Source of the DNA: Xenococcus sp. PCC 7305
GTDB taxonomy: Bacteria; Cyanobacteriota; Cyanobacteriia; Cyanobacteriales; Xenococcaceae
Reading direction: 5' to 3'
DNA length: 58,339 bases
NCBI RefSeq assembly: GCF_000332055.1
Contig: NZ_ALVZ01000211.1
Location: forward strand, 1 to 58,339
Shown: positions 44,655 to 53,886 of the stretch, piece after piece
Position numbering within the stretch: the first letter of the stretch is position 1
Layout of the letters: each line of letters starts with the position of its first letter
The notes under the pieces: model-generated
The model's database searches: none
The model's input: only the letters and a program-made list of their open reading frames with translations
What the model was told of the DNA's origin: nothing
Position numbers and translations under genes: made by a program

Positions 44655-45863
44655 CTAGCTCCTGATTTGAACTGGCATAACTAAATAGGTCATAAGATAG
44701 CCATTTACTGGCGTGAAAATTACTGGTTGATTCCATTCATTCAATTGCATTTTTATATCGTTTGCCGATAAGGCTTTGAGCCCATCCATCAGATATTTAA
44801 TATTAAAGGCAATATCAACATCTTCCCCCGTAATTTCTGCGGGTAATGATTGGGTTGCACTGCCAATATCCTGGGCATCTACAGAAAGTATAAGTTCACT
44901 ATTGGCAGCATTTAAAGTGAATTTAACGATGTTAGTTTTTTGTGCGAGGACGGCTACTAGCTCTAAACTACTTAAGAGGCTTTTGCGATCGCAAACTAGA
45001 TTTCGCGTAAAATTGGCAGGAATTAATCTTTGGTAAGGAGGATAAGTGCCGGTCAAGCGCATCGTCGTTAAAATGCGATCGCCAAGTTCAAACAGAATTT
45101 GGGTTTCGTCATAACAGATTTTCACGGTTTTACTGGTGTGGCTGCCATCGGTCAGCATTTTCTCCAGCTCCCGTAGAGCTCTTGCGGGAATGGTTACCGA
45201 AAAATCTGCCAGGTTGATCATCAGTTGATCTTCTGCGATCGCATTGGCTCCTGCATCATCTTCCGTATCTTGATCATTAGTCAAGGAAGCTTGCAAAACC
45301 GATAAACGGTGACTGTCAGTTGCCGCAAATTCAAGAAATTCCTTGTTATCTTCTGATGCTGCGAGGTGAACTCCTGTGAGAATCTGCTTCGAGATTTCGG
45401 TACTCGCGGCAAACAGGCAACCCTTTAAGCCTTCTAGCATAGTTGCGATCGGCAAATCGATAATATCTTCATTATCAACAATTGGCAGTTCGGGGAACTC
45501 TGCTGCGTCCATGCCATTAAGTTGAAACTTCCCCGAAGCTGAACTCAAAATCGCCACTAAACCACCAGTTTCTTCATCACTTTCTCCCCAAGAAAGAGTG
45601 ATTTCCATTTCTGGTAGGCGAGACACAATGTCATTAAAAAACTTTGCAGGTAAGGTAATGGTGCCATTGGCGCTAACTTCGGCGGGGAAACTAGTGCGAA
45701 TCCCCAAGCTACCATCAAATCCAGTCAAGGTGACTCTTTGGGTTGCCTCATCGGCGAGGAGTAAAACATTTCCTAGGACTATTGGTTCAGGACGAGAAGG
45801 GACGACACGGCTCACAAAAGCAAGCTGACTTTTGAGATCACTTTGACTGCAAACAATTTTCAT
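44655..45863 (-). CDS. dnaN: DNA polymerase III sliding clamp (beta subunit)
   Basis: The ring-shaped clamp that tethers DNA polymerases. The protein has 402 residues from the ATG at 45863 (MKIVCSQSDLKSQLAFVSRV); an upstream in-frame start would add 36 non-homologous residues from a repeat region. The three beta-clamp domains are visible, with SRVVPSRPEPIVLGNVLL, NGTITLPAKFFNDIVSRLP and the C-terminal pattern IKYLMDGLKALSANDIKMQL ending YLMTYLVMPVQIRS; the last replaces the E. coli PMRL end. A charged loop near residues 195-215 (TNDQDTEDDAGANA) makes it longer than the E. coli clamp. Confidence 0.97.
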   Translation of the reverse strand: MKIVCSQSDLKSQLAFVSRVVPSRPEPIVLGNVLLLADEATQRVTLTGFDGSLGIRTSFPAEVSANGTITLPAKFFNDIVSRLPEMEITLSWGESDEETGGLVAILSSASGKFQLNGMDAAEFPELPIVDNEDIIDLPIATMLEGLKGCLFAASTEISKQILTGVHLAASEDNKEFLEFAATDSHRLSVLQASLTNDQDTEDDAGANAIAEDQLMINLADFSVTIPARALRELEKMLTDGSHTSKTVKICYDETQILFELGDRILTTMRLTGTYPPYQRLIPANFTRNLVCDRKSLLSSLELVAVLAQKTNIVKFTLNAANSELILSVDAQDIGSATQSLPAEITGEDVDIAFNIKYLMDGLKALSANDIKMQLNEWNQPVIFTPVNGYLMTYLVMPVQIRS

Positions 45864-45939
45864 ATTGAGTAATATGGTGTTGAATGTTAGATGTGTTATA
45901 GCAATTCTTGTACTCGTGTGGCACAATAAACCCGAGTTT

Positions 45940-46041
45940 TTTGGGAATAGGGAATAGGGAACAGGGAACAAGAAAGAAAAATATTTAATGGTTAATGGCG
46001 TTCCCTTGTGCCTGGCGGCGGCGGTGCGGGGTAGCCCGTCA
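45940..46041. repeat. Intergenic repeats upstream of dnaN
   Basis: At about 45948-45975 a GGGAATAGGGAATAGGGAAC array (seven-base units) and at about 46011-46038 a GC-rich patch with GGCGGCGGCGG. The first also occurs near 12717-12745. No gene is present in the gap between ccmP and dnaN. Confidence 0.7.
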
Positions 46042-46049
46042 ATGATAGA

Positions 46050-46688
46050 TTATTCGTTCTTTCCTTGATAAGTTTCTCTCCCTGCGACACTTTCGATCGC
46101 CGCTAACGCTGCGGCTGATCCTGCCATAATATCTCTTTCTTCTCCGCCCAAATATAATCTACCAAAACTTCCCACCGCAGTTACTTGCAAAATATTAATC
46201 AAAGCGGCTTTTTCTGCTTCATTTGCTGCCAGAGCGGCATAGGCTGCGGGCTGTACTTCCAACACATATAAGGTTTGTCCTTCGAGCAATAATTGTCCTC
46301 GACGATTACGATTAATCAATTGGGCTTGGTAAGCATCGATATTGCGAATAATTTGACTAGAAACCACCTTGGGCTTGAGTCCCTCGCTCTGATTTACCCC
46401 CAAGGCTTCTAAAATAGCTCTACCCGCAGCCTTGACTTCTCCTTGTCTATTGGAATGAATTTCTAGCAAACCATATAATCTCTCAACAAATTGCACCCCA
46501 GGTCGCACAACGGCAGCTTTGAGGGCCACATCCGTAATGCGGTTAATCTCAATTCCAGGAGAAATCTCGATCCACAAAGAAGCATCTCCTGGAAGAGGTA
46601 GAAAGCCCAAAGCTACAGTGCCAATATAAGCTGCATGTTGTGATTGTAAGCGATCCAAATAAACGTAACTGCGCAGTTCTACACCCAA
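46050..46688 (-). CDS. ccmP: Carboxysome shell protein CcmP (tandem BMC domains)
   Basis: CcmP is a beta-carboxysome shell trimer of tandem BMC domains (BMC-T); stacked trimers enclose a compartment with a large gated pore proposed to pass 3-phosphoglycerate or ribulose bisphosphate. The 212-residue protein begins [20 protein letters not shown], contains [59 protein letters not shown] and [14 protein letters not shown], all of which match CcmP as I recall it. The start is TTG at 46688, with GGGGAAAA upstream; the protein start is conserved, so TTG is accepted. As usual, it is apart from the main ccm cluster. Confidence 0.9.
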   Translation of the reverse strand: MGVELRSYVYLDRLQSQHAAYIGTVALGFLPLPGDASLWIEISPGIEINRITDVALKAAVVRPGVQFVERLYGLLEIHSNRQGEVKAAGRAILEALGVNQSEGLKPKVVSSQIIRNIDAYQAQLINRNRRGQLLLEGQTLYVLEVQPAAYAALAANEAEKAALINILQVTAVGSFGRLYLGGEERDIMAGSAAALAAIESVAGRETYQGKNE

Positions 46689-46868
46689 AATTATTTTCCC
46701 CTGAATTAAAACCCAATCTCCAGCTAAGCAAGTCTCAGTGCAGTTGTAAAGTAAACTCTTGGATTATCAAATCAGATGTGTGTTGCAATGGGGGAAAGTT
46801 GTTAAGAAATCAGGATCTTGCAATAATTTAACAGTAAGGCAAATTTAAAAAATTTTAAGATCCCCATT

Positions 46869-47288
46869 ATGGCAATCTCTTCCAACGAATACGACGTTCA
46901 AAAAACCGAACAAGAATGGAAAGCAACTCTCTCTCCAGAACAGTTTCGCGTTTTGCGCAAGCATGGTACAGAAAGAGCAGGCACTAGTCCTCTAGACAAA
47001 GTTTATGATGAAGGTCATTATGAATGTTCCGGCTGTGGCACAATATTGTTTACCTCGGAAACTAAGTTTAATAGTGGCACGGGATGGCCTAGTTTTTATC
47101 AACCCGTAGAAGGCGCGATCGCGACCACCACAGATCGTTCCTTATTCATGGTCAGAACAGAGGTTCATTGCAGTAATTGTGGTGGACATCTTGGTCATGT
47201 CTTTAACGATGGCCCCAAACCTACAGGTCAACGCTATTGTATTAATGGAGTCTCTCTCAATTTTGTGCCAAAAAATTCAGAGGGCTAG
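46869..47288 (+). CDS. msrB: Peptide-methionine (R)-S-oxide reductase
   Basis: Reduces the R-epimer of methionine sulfoxide in proteins, part of oxidative-stress repair. The 139-residue protein has two zinc-binding CxxC pairs (CSGCG, CSNCGG), the substrate motif [21 protein letters not shown] and the catalytic Cys in [14 protein letters not shown] start. Standard single-domain form. Confidence 0.97.
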   Translation: MAISSNEYDVQKTEQEWKATLSPEQFRVLRKHGTERAGTSPLDKVYDEGHYECSGCGTILFTSETKFNSGTGWPSFYQPVEGAIATTTDRSLFMVRTEVHCSNCGGHLGHVFNDGPKPTGQRYCINGVSLNFVPKNSEG

Positions 47289-47331
47289 AACACACATTGA
47301 TTTAGGTATATTTTCTTTGGGAGATAGTGTA

Positions 47332-48144
47332 ATGCGCCGTTGGTTAATATGTCTGTTGTTAATCGGTTTGTGCTCATTGTGGGGGATCAATGCCCCCGCA
47401 TTTGCTCAATCAGATAAGGTCTATATTAGCCAAGAGAAACTCGAACAGGGAGACGCGATCGCAAAAAAAGCTTTTCAAGCTGCTAATCAAGGTGATTTTG
47501 CCCAGGCAGAAGACTATTGGACAGAATTAATCGCTGATTTTCCCAGTAACCCGGCGGTCTGGAGTAATCGCGGCAATGTTCGGGTGATTCAGAATAAATT
47601 GGATGCTGCGATCGCGGATTTTGATCAGGCGATCGCAATTACGGATCAATATGCCGATCCCTATCTCAATCGGGGCATTGCTTATGAGTTAAAACAAGAT
47701 TGGCCCCATGCGATCGCCGACTACAATCGAGTATTAGCTATTGATCCTCAAGATCCTGTGGCCTACAATAATCGCGGTAATGCTGCGGCTGGACAACAGA
47801 GATGGCAGGATGCTTTAGCTGATTATCAACAGGCTACCGCGATCGCTCCTGACTTTTCTACGGCCCGCTCTAATCTTGCCCTAGTCACCTATCAACTTGG
47901 CGATCGCAAAGATGCCTTACAACAGGTCAGAAATTTGGTTCGCAAATATCCCACCTTTGCCGATGTGCGAGCTGCGATCACCGCAATACTCTGGGTGGAT
48001 GGGCAACAAGGAGAAGCCGAAAGCAATTGGGTTGCAGCCGTCGGGTTAGATCCTCGCTATCAAAATTTGGATTGGGTTGCCAGCATTCGTCGTTGGCCTC
48101 CAGCAATGGTTGAAGCTTTGGAGAAGTTTTTGACTCTCGATTGA
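47332..48144 (+). CDS. Secreted TPR-repeat protein
   Basis: A 270-residue protein. From the ATG at 47332 (MRRWLICLLLIGLCSL) it has a signal peptide of about 23 residues ending APAFAQS. Four TPR units follow (AFQAANQGDFAQAEDYW; AVWSNRGNVRVIQNKLDAAI; PYLNRGIAYELKQDWPHAI; AYNNRGNAAAGQQRWQDAL), with a C-terminal helical part. Longer in-frame starts run back into msrB and are unlikely. Probably periplasmic or thylakoid-lumenal; TPR scaffolds of this type act in assembly of photosynthetic complexes, but the partner is unknown. Confidence 0.88.
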   Translation: MRRWLICLLLIGLCSLWGINAPAFAQSDKVYISQEKLEQGDAIAKKAFQAANQGDFAQAEDYWTELIADFPSNPAVWSNRGNVRVIQNKLDAAIADFDQAIAITDQYADPYLNRGIAYELKQDWPHAIADYNRVLAIDPQDPVAYNNRGNAAAGQQRWQDALADYQQATAIAPDFSTARSNLALVTYQLGDRKDALQQVRNLVRKYPTFADVRAAITAILWVDGQQGEAESNWVAAVGLDPRYQNLDWVASIRRWPPAMVEALEKFLTLD

Positions 48145-48195
48145 GAATTGACTAAATTCTGTAACGACAACCACAATTATGTTATCTTATTAATT

Positions 48196-48290
48196 GACTC
48201 GGACCCACGCAGTTTTAACGCCCAAACTTTGTCAGGACCTGACGGTAGCAGCAATACGGGATGCTTAGGACAGGCGTGGATTTCGGGTCT
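48196..48290 (+). ncRNA. ffs: Signal recognition particle RNA (bacterial small type, 4.5S)
   Basis: The conserved SRP domain IV is visible: GTCAGGACC, a four-base tip TGAC, then GGTAGCAGC, followed by a 3' strand (GCTTAGGACAGG) that completes the internal loops. The outer stem pairs GGACCCACGC near 48201-48210 with GCGTGG and GGGTC near 48274-48289. A T run (TCTTTTT) right after serves as a terminator. The RNA forms the particle with Ffh that targets membrane proteins. The tip tetraloop is UGAC instead of the usual GGAA. Ends are approximate. Confidence 0.9.
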
Positions 48291-48430
48291 TTTTATTGGA
48301 CTTCGTCCTTGAAGGCAGAGGGCAGAAGGTTTAAATTTACTTCTTATTTATTTTGCTTTTAGGAAAACTTTTGATTCTAAAGGTGTAGTTGGAGATAATA
48401 TGAGACGAGTTAAACTCAGCAGATTCCCCC

Positions 48431-48628
48431 ATGAAAACTCTGTACTCCCTCATTTCTGGCTTATTTTTTTGTAATGCTCTAACTTTTGCCGCCACAGCAC
48501 AAATTACTGTTGACGGCACAACAAACACTAGTTTGACTCCTCTTGATAATGGAGTGCAAATTGATAATGGCGATCGCGCAGGGGGGAATCTCTTTCAACG
48601 TAAGTTCGATGAGTACAAAATTTACTAG
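48431..48628 (+). pseudogene. Truncated two-partner-secretion adhesin (TPS domain N-terminus)
   Basis: Translation from the ATG at 48431 gives a signal peptide (MKTLYSLISGLFFCNALTFA, cut near TAQ) and then QITVDGTTNTSLTPLDNGVQ, IDNGDRAGGNLFQRKFDEYK and a stop. This is the start of the filamentous-haemagglutinin-type TPS secretion domain in cyanobacteria ('QITxDGTxNTxVT...IDNGxRxGxNLFHSFxEF'). Intact members have hundreds to thousands of residues; here 65 remain and the F-E-F motif is already altered. Remnant of an adhesin gene. Confidence 0.75.
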
Positions 48629-48959
48629 TTCTGAGTAAGGATCTAGGGACTTAGGGATTTGGGGATTTAGGAAAAAGCCTATTACTTCGTTGTTCAACTT
48701 GGGAAATTTAATCAACAAAAAATTCGTCGAACTGACGTTGACTTAATGTTTTAACCTTTTTGGATAGCGCAAGTGTACGCGATCGCGAAGAGCTCCGCTT
48801 TGCATAGCCTCATGTTTCAGTGATTATAATTCTAGAGATTAATTTTGATATTTTTCGCTATTGACTGACTATAAATCTTGTTCTTGATTTGACTTGTTTT
48901 GGGAATAATAGTTTTATCTACTTATTTACTACTCACACAAGAGATAAGAGCGTATTTTT
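48629..48959. repeat. Gene-free region with short repeats
   Basis: No gene. Near 48645-48675 there is a run of GGGACTTAGGGATTTGGGGATTTAGG type. A HIP1-containing GC-rich patch (GCGATCGCGAAGAGC) lies near 48779-48800 amid AT-rich sequence. The promoter of the next gene must lie in the final 100 bases; I see no clear box. Confidence 0.5.
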
Positions 48960-50051
48960 ATGGATTTCATTGATCGTGTTAAAGCATTTGCAGCTTCGGT
49001 TCCACAGAAATTAGACAGTATAAAGACAGAAGAAGCTACTAAGAATTTTTTAATAATGCCTTTTATTCAGCAGATATTAGGATACAACCCGTTTGATCCT
49101 AATGAACTTATACCTGAATATGATGCTAATGTAGGAGCATCGAAGAAGTTTAAATTAGACTATGCGATACTTCAAGATGGTCAACCAGTAATCTTAGTGG
49201 AGTGCAAATGTTATGGCATAGACATTAACCATGACAGGCATTACACCCAATTATTTAGCTATTTTGCGTCTACTGATGCTCGCATTGGCGTTTTAACAGA
49301 TGGGGTTGTATATCATTTTTTTGCAGATCTTGATAGGAATAATAGAATGGATAAAAAGCCATTTCTTGTAATAGACTTACTTAATTTAAATGAATCGGTT
49401 ATTAAAGAACTGTCTAAATTAACCAAATCTGCCTTTGATGTTAGTAATGCTATCAGCTCTGCCTCAGAATTAAAGTATGTAGGTGGAATAAAAGCTCTTT
49501 TAAGGCAACAGTTAAAAGCACCAAATGATGAATTTACGAAATATTTTTTCAGAGAATTATGCCCTGAAAATGCCTATACAGGTAGATTGAAACAAGATTT
49601 TCTTGGGTACACTCTCAGAGGAATTAAGGAGTTCATTACTGAAGAGATGAAAAATCTTTTGGATGATGCTGTTAATCCACCTAAAGTAGACCCAAAAGAT
49701 GATCTAGAGGACTTACATACAGGAGAAAAAACTGAATTTACTGAAGATGAACGGGATGGATTTTACATTCTCAGAGGAATTTTAAGTTCGGTGGTAAAAC
49801 CTTCTAGAATTACGTATAGAGATACACAAAACTACTGTAATATCCTTTTAGACAATAATGGTAGCCGACAAATTGTACGCTTACATTTTAATAATCCGAA
49901 AAACAGGAAATTAGAAATTTATTCAATAGATATCAATGGAGACAAAAGTTCGGAAAAAGTTTCTATTGTAGAACTGGACGAAATTTATAAGCATGCAGAT
50001 CAGTTTAAAGCGATTGTAGATGCTTATGAACAAAGGACATTGGCAAAATAA
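48960..50051 (+). CDS. Lone HsdR_N-like nuclease domain protein
   Basis: A 363-residue protein. The N-terminal 180 residues match the type I restriction HsdR N-terminal nuclease type: NFLIMPFIQQILGYNP, then KLDYAILQDGQPVILVECK with Asp67, Glu81 and Lys83 in the PD-(D/E)xK arrangement, and AFDVSNAI. No helicase follows, nor do HsdM or HsdS genes. The C-terminal part (about 250-363) is a separate beta-rich segment with RITYRDTQNYCNILLDNN and RLHFNNPKNRKLEIYSI, as in many small HsdR_N-like proteins. Such proteins are found in prophages and defence islands, often orphaned. Its AT-rich composition and the stub upstream suggest an acquired locus. Confidence 0.8.
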   Translation: MDFIDRVKAFAASVPQKLDSIKTEEATKNFLIMPFIQQILGYNPFDPNELIPEYDANVGASKKFKLDYAILQDGQPVILVECKCYGIDINHDRHYTQLFSYFASTDARIGVLTDGVVYHFFADLDRNNRMDKKPFLVIDLLNLNESVIKELSKLTKSAFDVSNAISSASELKYVGGIKALLRQQLKAPNDEFTKYFFRELCPENAYTGRLKQDFLGYTLRGIKEFITEEMKNLLDDAVNPPKVDPKDDLEDLHTGEKTEFTEDERDGFYILRGILSSVVKPSRITYRDTQNYCNILLDNNGSRQIVRLHFNNPKNRKLEIYSIDINGDKSSEKVSIVELDEIYKHADQFKAIVDAYEQRTLAK

Positions 50052-50163
50052 CTCTCATCAAAAAGTATATTTCGGTTATCCCAACTCTCTATCTCTTTCA
50101 CTCTCCAATCAGATCGCGTTACAGTCAAAAGATATTAAAGATGTAAATCACAATATCTCATAT

Positions 50164-52251
50164 ATGACAAACGCAACCATTACAGAAAATCCCTTATTAA
50201 TCGGCAAAGGCTTACCACCCTTCGACAAAATCGAATCATCCCATGTAGTTCCAGCCATAACCGAAATACTTAAACAACTAGAAACAGATTTAACCAACCT
50301 CGAAGCCAATGTAAACCCCAGTTGGTCAGGTTTAGTCGAACCCCTTACCGCCATGGAAGAAAAACTCGGCTGGAGTTGGGGTATTGTCGGGCATCTCATG
50401 GGCGTGAAAAATAGCCCCGAACTCAGAGAAGCCTATGAGACAATGCAACCTGAAATTGTCAAATTCTATAATAAACTTTCCCAAAGCAAAGCTCTCTATG
50501 AAGCTTTTAAAGAACTACGTAACAGTTCAGACTGGGATAACTTTGAGCCTGCCCAACAACGTATTATCGAATCTTCCCTCAGAGACTTTGAACTATCTGG
50601 TGTCGGACTAGAAGGCGAAACCAAAGACAAATTTAACCAAATTCAATTAGAACTTGCAGAATTATCCACTAAATTTTCTAATAACGTTCTTGATGCGACC
50701 AAAGCTTTTAAACTAAAACTTACTGACAAAAAAGATGTTGAAGGTTTACCCGGTAGTGCTTTAGGTTTGATGGCACAAACTGCTAAAGCAGAAGGCGAAG
50801 AAGCCGCAACCCCTGAAGACGGCCCTTGGGTAGTGACCTTGGACTATCCTAGCTACATCCCCTTCATGAAATATGCCACTAGTAGTGAGTTACGAGAAAA
50901 ACTCTATAAAGCTTTTCTCTCTCGTGCCTCCAGTGGAGAATTAGATAATAATCCCAATATCGATCGCATTTTAGAATTGAGAAAAGAAAAAGCCAATATT
51001 CTCGGTTTTGAAAGTTTTGCCGAACTTAGCTTAGCTCGCAAAATGGCTCCTAATGTTGCAGCAGTCGATAAACTTTCCGAAGAACTGCGAGTTGTCAGTT
51101 ACGATGCAGCACAGCAAGAATTTGCAGAATTAAAAGCTTTTGCAGGAGTAGCAGAGCTCAAGCATTGGGATACAACCTATTGGTCTGAAAAGCAAAAAGA
51201 AGCCAAATTTGATTTTAAAGAAGAAGAATTGCGTCCCTATTTTCCCTTGCCTCAAGTTTTGGAGGGTTTATTTGGTTTAGCGAAGCGAATTTTTGGCGTA
51301 ATAATCACCCCTGCTGACGGAGAAACCCCAGTATGGAATGAAGATGTGCGTTTCTTCCAAATTAATAATGAACAGGATGAAACTATTGCTTACTTCTATC
51401 TCGACCCCTATTCTCGCCCAGCGGAAAAACGCGGTGGAGCTTGGATGAATGATTGTGTTGGTAGGGCCAAAATGACAATAGAGGGGAAAACTTCTACTCG
51501 TCTTCCTGTCGCTTATCTAATCTGTAATCAAACTCCCCCAGTAGAAGATAAACCAAGTCTCATGACCTTTGGAGAAGTAACCACTCTCTTCCATGAATTC
51601 GGTCACGGCTTACAACATATGCTCACCACCATTGATTATGTTGGTGCCGCAGGGATTAATAACGTGGAATGGGATGCGGTGGAATTGCCTAGTCAGTTTA
51701 TGGAAAACTGGTGTTACGATCGCCCGACCCTTTTCGGAATGGCTAAACATTATGAAACTGGTGAGACTTTACCCGAAGAATATTATCAAAAACTGCTCGC
51801 TGCGAAAAATTATATGAGTGGCTCTGGAATGTTGCGTCAGTTGCATTTTGGATTAGTCGATATTGAACTGCATCATCGTTATCAACCAGGCGGCTCCCAA
51901 ACTCCTAGTGATGTTCGTCATAAAATAGCTGAGAATACTACTGTATTAAAACCATTGCCTGAAGATAATTTCCTTTGTGCCTTTGGACATATCTTTGCTG
52001 GCGGTTATGCAGCGGGTTATTACAGTTATAAATGGGCAGAAGTCCTTAGTGCTGATGCCTTTGCCGCTTTTGAGGAAGTTGGTTTGGACAATGAAGAAGC
52101 TGTTGCGACGGTAGGCAAAAAATATCGTGATACCGTTCTTTCTTTGGGAGGCAGCCTACATCCGATGGAAGTATTCAAAAAATTCCGTGGAAGAGAACCT
52201 CAAACCGAACCATTATTGAGACATAGTGGCTTGTTGGCGACGGCATCTTAG
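50164..52251 (+). CDS. M3 family oligopeptidase (oligopeptidase A type)
   Basis: A 695-residue zinc peptidase that cleaves short peptides, including signal-peptide fragments. The zinc motif is FHEFGHGLQHML near residue 477, with the Glu ligand in NVEWDAVELPSQF about 25 residues on. The N-terminal NPLLIGKGLPPFDKIESSHV matches oligopeptidase A. I chose the ATG at 50164; the open frame extends 48 codons upstream and overlaps the previous gene but reads as non-homologous. Cytosolic. Confidence 0.95.
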   Translation: MTNATITENPLLIGKGLPPFDKIESSHVVPAITEILKQLETDLTNLEANVNPSWSGLVEPLTAMEEKLGWSWGIVGHLMGVKNSPELREAYETMQPEIVKFYNKLSQSKALYEAFKELRNSSDWDNFEPAQQRIIESSLRDFELSGVGLEGETKDKFNQIQLELAELSTKFSNNVLDATKAFKLKLTDKKDVEGLPGSALGLMAQTAKAEGEEAATPEDGPWVVTLDYPSYIPFMKYATSSELREKLYKAFLSRASSGELDNNPNIDRILELRKEKANILGFESFAELSLARKMAPNVAAVDKLSEELRVVSYDAAQQEFAELKAFAGVAELKHWDTTYWSEKQKEAKFDFKEEELRPYFPLPQVLEGLFGLAKRIFGVIITPADGETPVWNEDVRFFQINNEQDETIAYFYLDPYSRPAEKRGGAWMNDCVGRAKMTIEGKTSTRLPVAYLICNQTPPVEDKPSLMTFGEVTTLFHEFGHGLQHMLTTIDYVGAAGINNVEWDAVELPSQFMENWCYDRPTLFGMAKHYETGETLPEEYYQKLLAAKNYMSGSGMLRQLHFGLVDIELHHRYQPGGSQTPSDVRHKIAENTTVLKPLPEDNFLCAFGHIFAGGYAAGYYSYKWAEVLSADAFAAFEEVGLDNEEAVATVGKKYRDTVLSLGGSLHPMEVFKKFRGREPQTEPLLRHSGLLATAS

Positions 52252-52261
52252 ACTGGGGAAT

Positions 52262-52422
52262 TTATTTTAGGTTTTAGGTGTTAGGTGTTGGGTTTTAGGT
52301 TATAAGAAAGATTTTCTCTTTGTTGTTTTATTACCTGCTTCCTAACGCGTAACACTTTAAAATCCTGGCGTTGTTGAATCCAGATATGAATTCGTTTCGC
52401 GCAAAGGCGCAAAGACGCAAAG
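52262..52422. repeat. Short repeats between the M3 peptidase and pdxH
   Basis: At about 52266-52303 a TTTTAGGTGTTAGG-type array, and at about 52396-52430 a run of GCGCAAAGGCGCAAAGACGCAAAG. Both are short tandem repeat families of cyanobacterial intergenic DNA. The 229-base gap has no gene. Confidence 0.75.
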
Positions 52423-52480
52423 AAAGAAGCAAAGAAGATTAGTCCAAAATTCTTTCATGTTTTAACCAAAATCCTTAATC

Positions 52481-53122
52481 TCAAGGGGCTAATCTTTGGA
52501 TATCCCAAGAAGATTTAGCATCAGAGCGAGAATATAAAAAGCGATCGTGTAGTCGATTTGCTCTGCCTTGCCAAAACTCAAAACGAGCAGGCACAACCCG
52601 ATAACCACCCCAAGCAGAAGGTATGGGAATTTCTTGGTTGTGAAACTTGCGTTTAACCTCATCAAATTTTAGCTCTAGCATTTTACGAGAAGAAATAACC
52701 GAGCTTTGTTGAGAACACCAAGCACCAATTTGACTACCTCTGGGGCGAGTCGCAAAATATTTTAGAGATTCGGCAGTAGAAATTTTGGCAGCAGTTCCCG
52801 AGATTTGTAACTGACGTTCTAAAGCTTTCCAGAAAAACAACAGCGATACTTGGGGATTAGCTTCGATTTGCAGAGCTTTTGTGCTTTCGTAATTAGTAAA
52901 AAAGACTAATCCTTGGTGATCGAAATATTTTAAAAGCACCATCCGTTGTGAAGGTGAATAGGTAGGGGAAACTGTGGCTAAACTCATGGCATTAGGATCA
53001 GGGAGATTGGCAGCACAAGCTTGTTGAAACCAAAGTTCAAATTGCTTAAAGGGATCACCCTCAAGTTCTTCTCGACTAAGACCTTTGAGGGTATATTCTT
53101 GCCTTAAATTGCTGATATCCAT
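52481..53122 (-). CDS. pdxH: Pyridoxamine 5'-phosphate oxidase
   Basis: An FMN enzyme that oxidises pyridoxine or pyridoxamine phosphate to pyridoxal phosphate, the last salvage step for vitamin B6. The 213-residue protein shows DPNAMSLATVSPTYSPSQRM, VLLKYFDHQGLVFFTNYES, the FMN/substrate region LLFFWKALERQLQISG, ATRPRGSQIGAWCSQQSSVI and the C-terminal FWQGRANRLHDRFLYSR. Length and motifs are standard. ATG at 53122. Confidence 0.97.
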   Translation of the reverse strand: MDISNLRQEYTLKGLSREELEGDPFKQFELWFQQACAANLPDPNAMSLATVSPTYSPSQRMVLLKYFDHQGLVFFTNYESTKALQIEANPQVSLLFFWKALERQLQISGTAAKISTAESLKYFATRPRGSQIGAWCSQQSSVISSRKMLELKFDEVKRKFHNQEIPIPSAWGGYRVVPARFEFWQGRANRLHDRFLYSRSDAKSSWDIQRLAP

Positions 53123-53157
53123 AAGTCTAGTAGGAATTTTGCTTAAATCAATCTAAG

Positions 53158-53886
53158 TTAATATTTAATATGCAAGGTTACAAAGGCCGAAACTTTTTGT
53201 TCACCACCAATGACTGGCGTGTTCACATCCGCAGAGGCGGCGGATAATCGCTCGCCACGAACAACAGGAGGAGACGCAACCTTGGCTCCATTAATTTCGA
53301 TTCCTATAACTTCTTGAGCAGTAAAGTTTAAAGCTTGCAAAACAGCATCGGCCTGTGCCTGAGCATCTAAAGTTGCTTTGCGCAGTGCTTCTTCTTGGGC
53401 TGCGGCTAGGGTCTCCACTGTTGCTGTAAATTGAATACCATTGATCCTGGTGGCTCCAGCTTTGACTGCTTCATCTATCAAAACTCCAACTTGTTCGGTT
53501 TTGAGTTGAAAACTGACGGTATTTGTCGCAACATAACCAACTAAAGTTCGGCTGTTATTGCTGTATTGATAGTTGGGTTGTAGGCGAATTCCAGTAGTTT
53601 TTAGCTGTTCGACATTCCGAGATTTTAGTAAATCTACCACTGCCGATGTCCGTTCGGCGACTTCTTGCTGTACTTCTTCGGCATTTTTTCCCTGAATCTC
53701 GACCCCCAAATTTACTTCAGCAATGGTTGTTGAGACCATTTCGATGCCTGTTCCTGTTACGCTTAGAGTCCGCAAAACTTCCTCTTGTGCGATCGCAGGA
53801 AGAGTAGCAACACAACAAACAGCGCTAACGATGATTGGTATTGACCAGAGGAATTGACGGGGCGGTAATATTTTTTTTATCTTCAT
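53158..53886 (-). CDS. SIMPL domain (DUF541) exported protein
   Basis: A 242-residue protein from the ATG at 53886 (a GTG codon directly before it is also in frame). An N-terminal signal peptide spans about residues 1-33 (IPIIVSAVCCVATLPAIAQ). The mature part is a SIMPL/DUF541 domain: LSVTGTGIEMVSTTIAEVNLG, TGIRLQPNYQYSNNSRTLVG, AVKAGATRINGIQF, AQADAVLQAL and AFVTLHIKY. Family members are periplasmic or outer-membrane-associated, often linked to oxidative stress; the mechanism is not known. Confidence 0.92.
   Translation of the reverse strand: MKIKKILPPRQFLWSIPIIVSAVCCVATLPAIAQEEVLRTLSVTGTGIEMVSTTIAEVNLGVEIQGKNAEEVQQEVAERTSAVVDLLKSRNVEQLKTTGIRLQPNYQYSNNSRTLVGYVATNTVSFQLKTEQVGVLIDEAVKAGATRINGIQFTATVETLAAAQEEALRKATLDAQAQADAVLQALNFTAQEVIGIEINGAKVASPPVVRGERLSAASADVNTPVIGGEQKVSAFVTLHIKY

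Noticed and set aside
45864-45971. 36-residue upstream extension of DnaN
   Set aside because: Encoded by short tandem repeats; MKIVCSQSDLKS at 45863 is the conserved clamp start.
47179-47331. Longer form of the secreted TPR protein starting inside msrB
   Set aside because: Would bury the signal peptide; the ATG at 47332 gives a textbook export signal.
50020-50163. 48-residue upstream extension of the M3 oligopeptidase overlapping the nuclease gene
   Set aside because: Non-homologous residues; the ATG at 50164 matches the family start.
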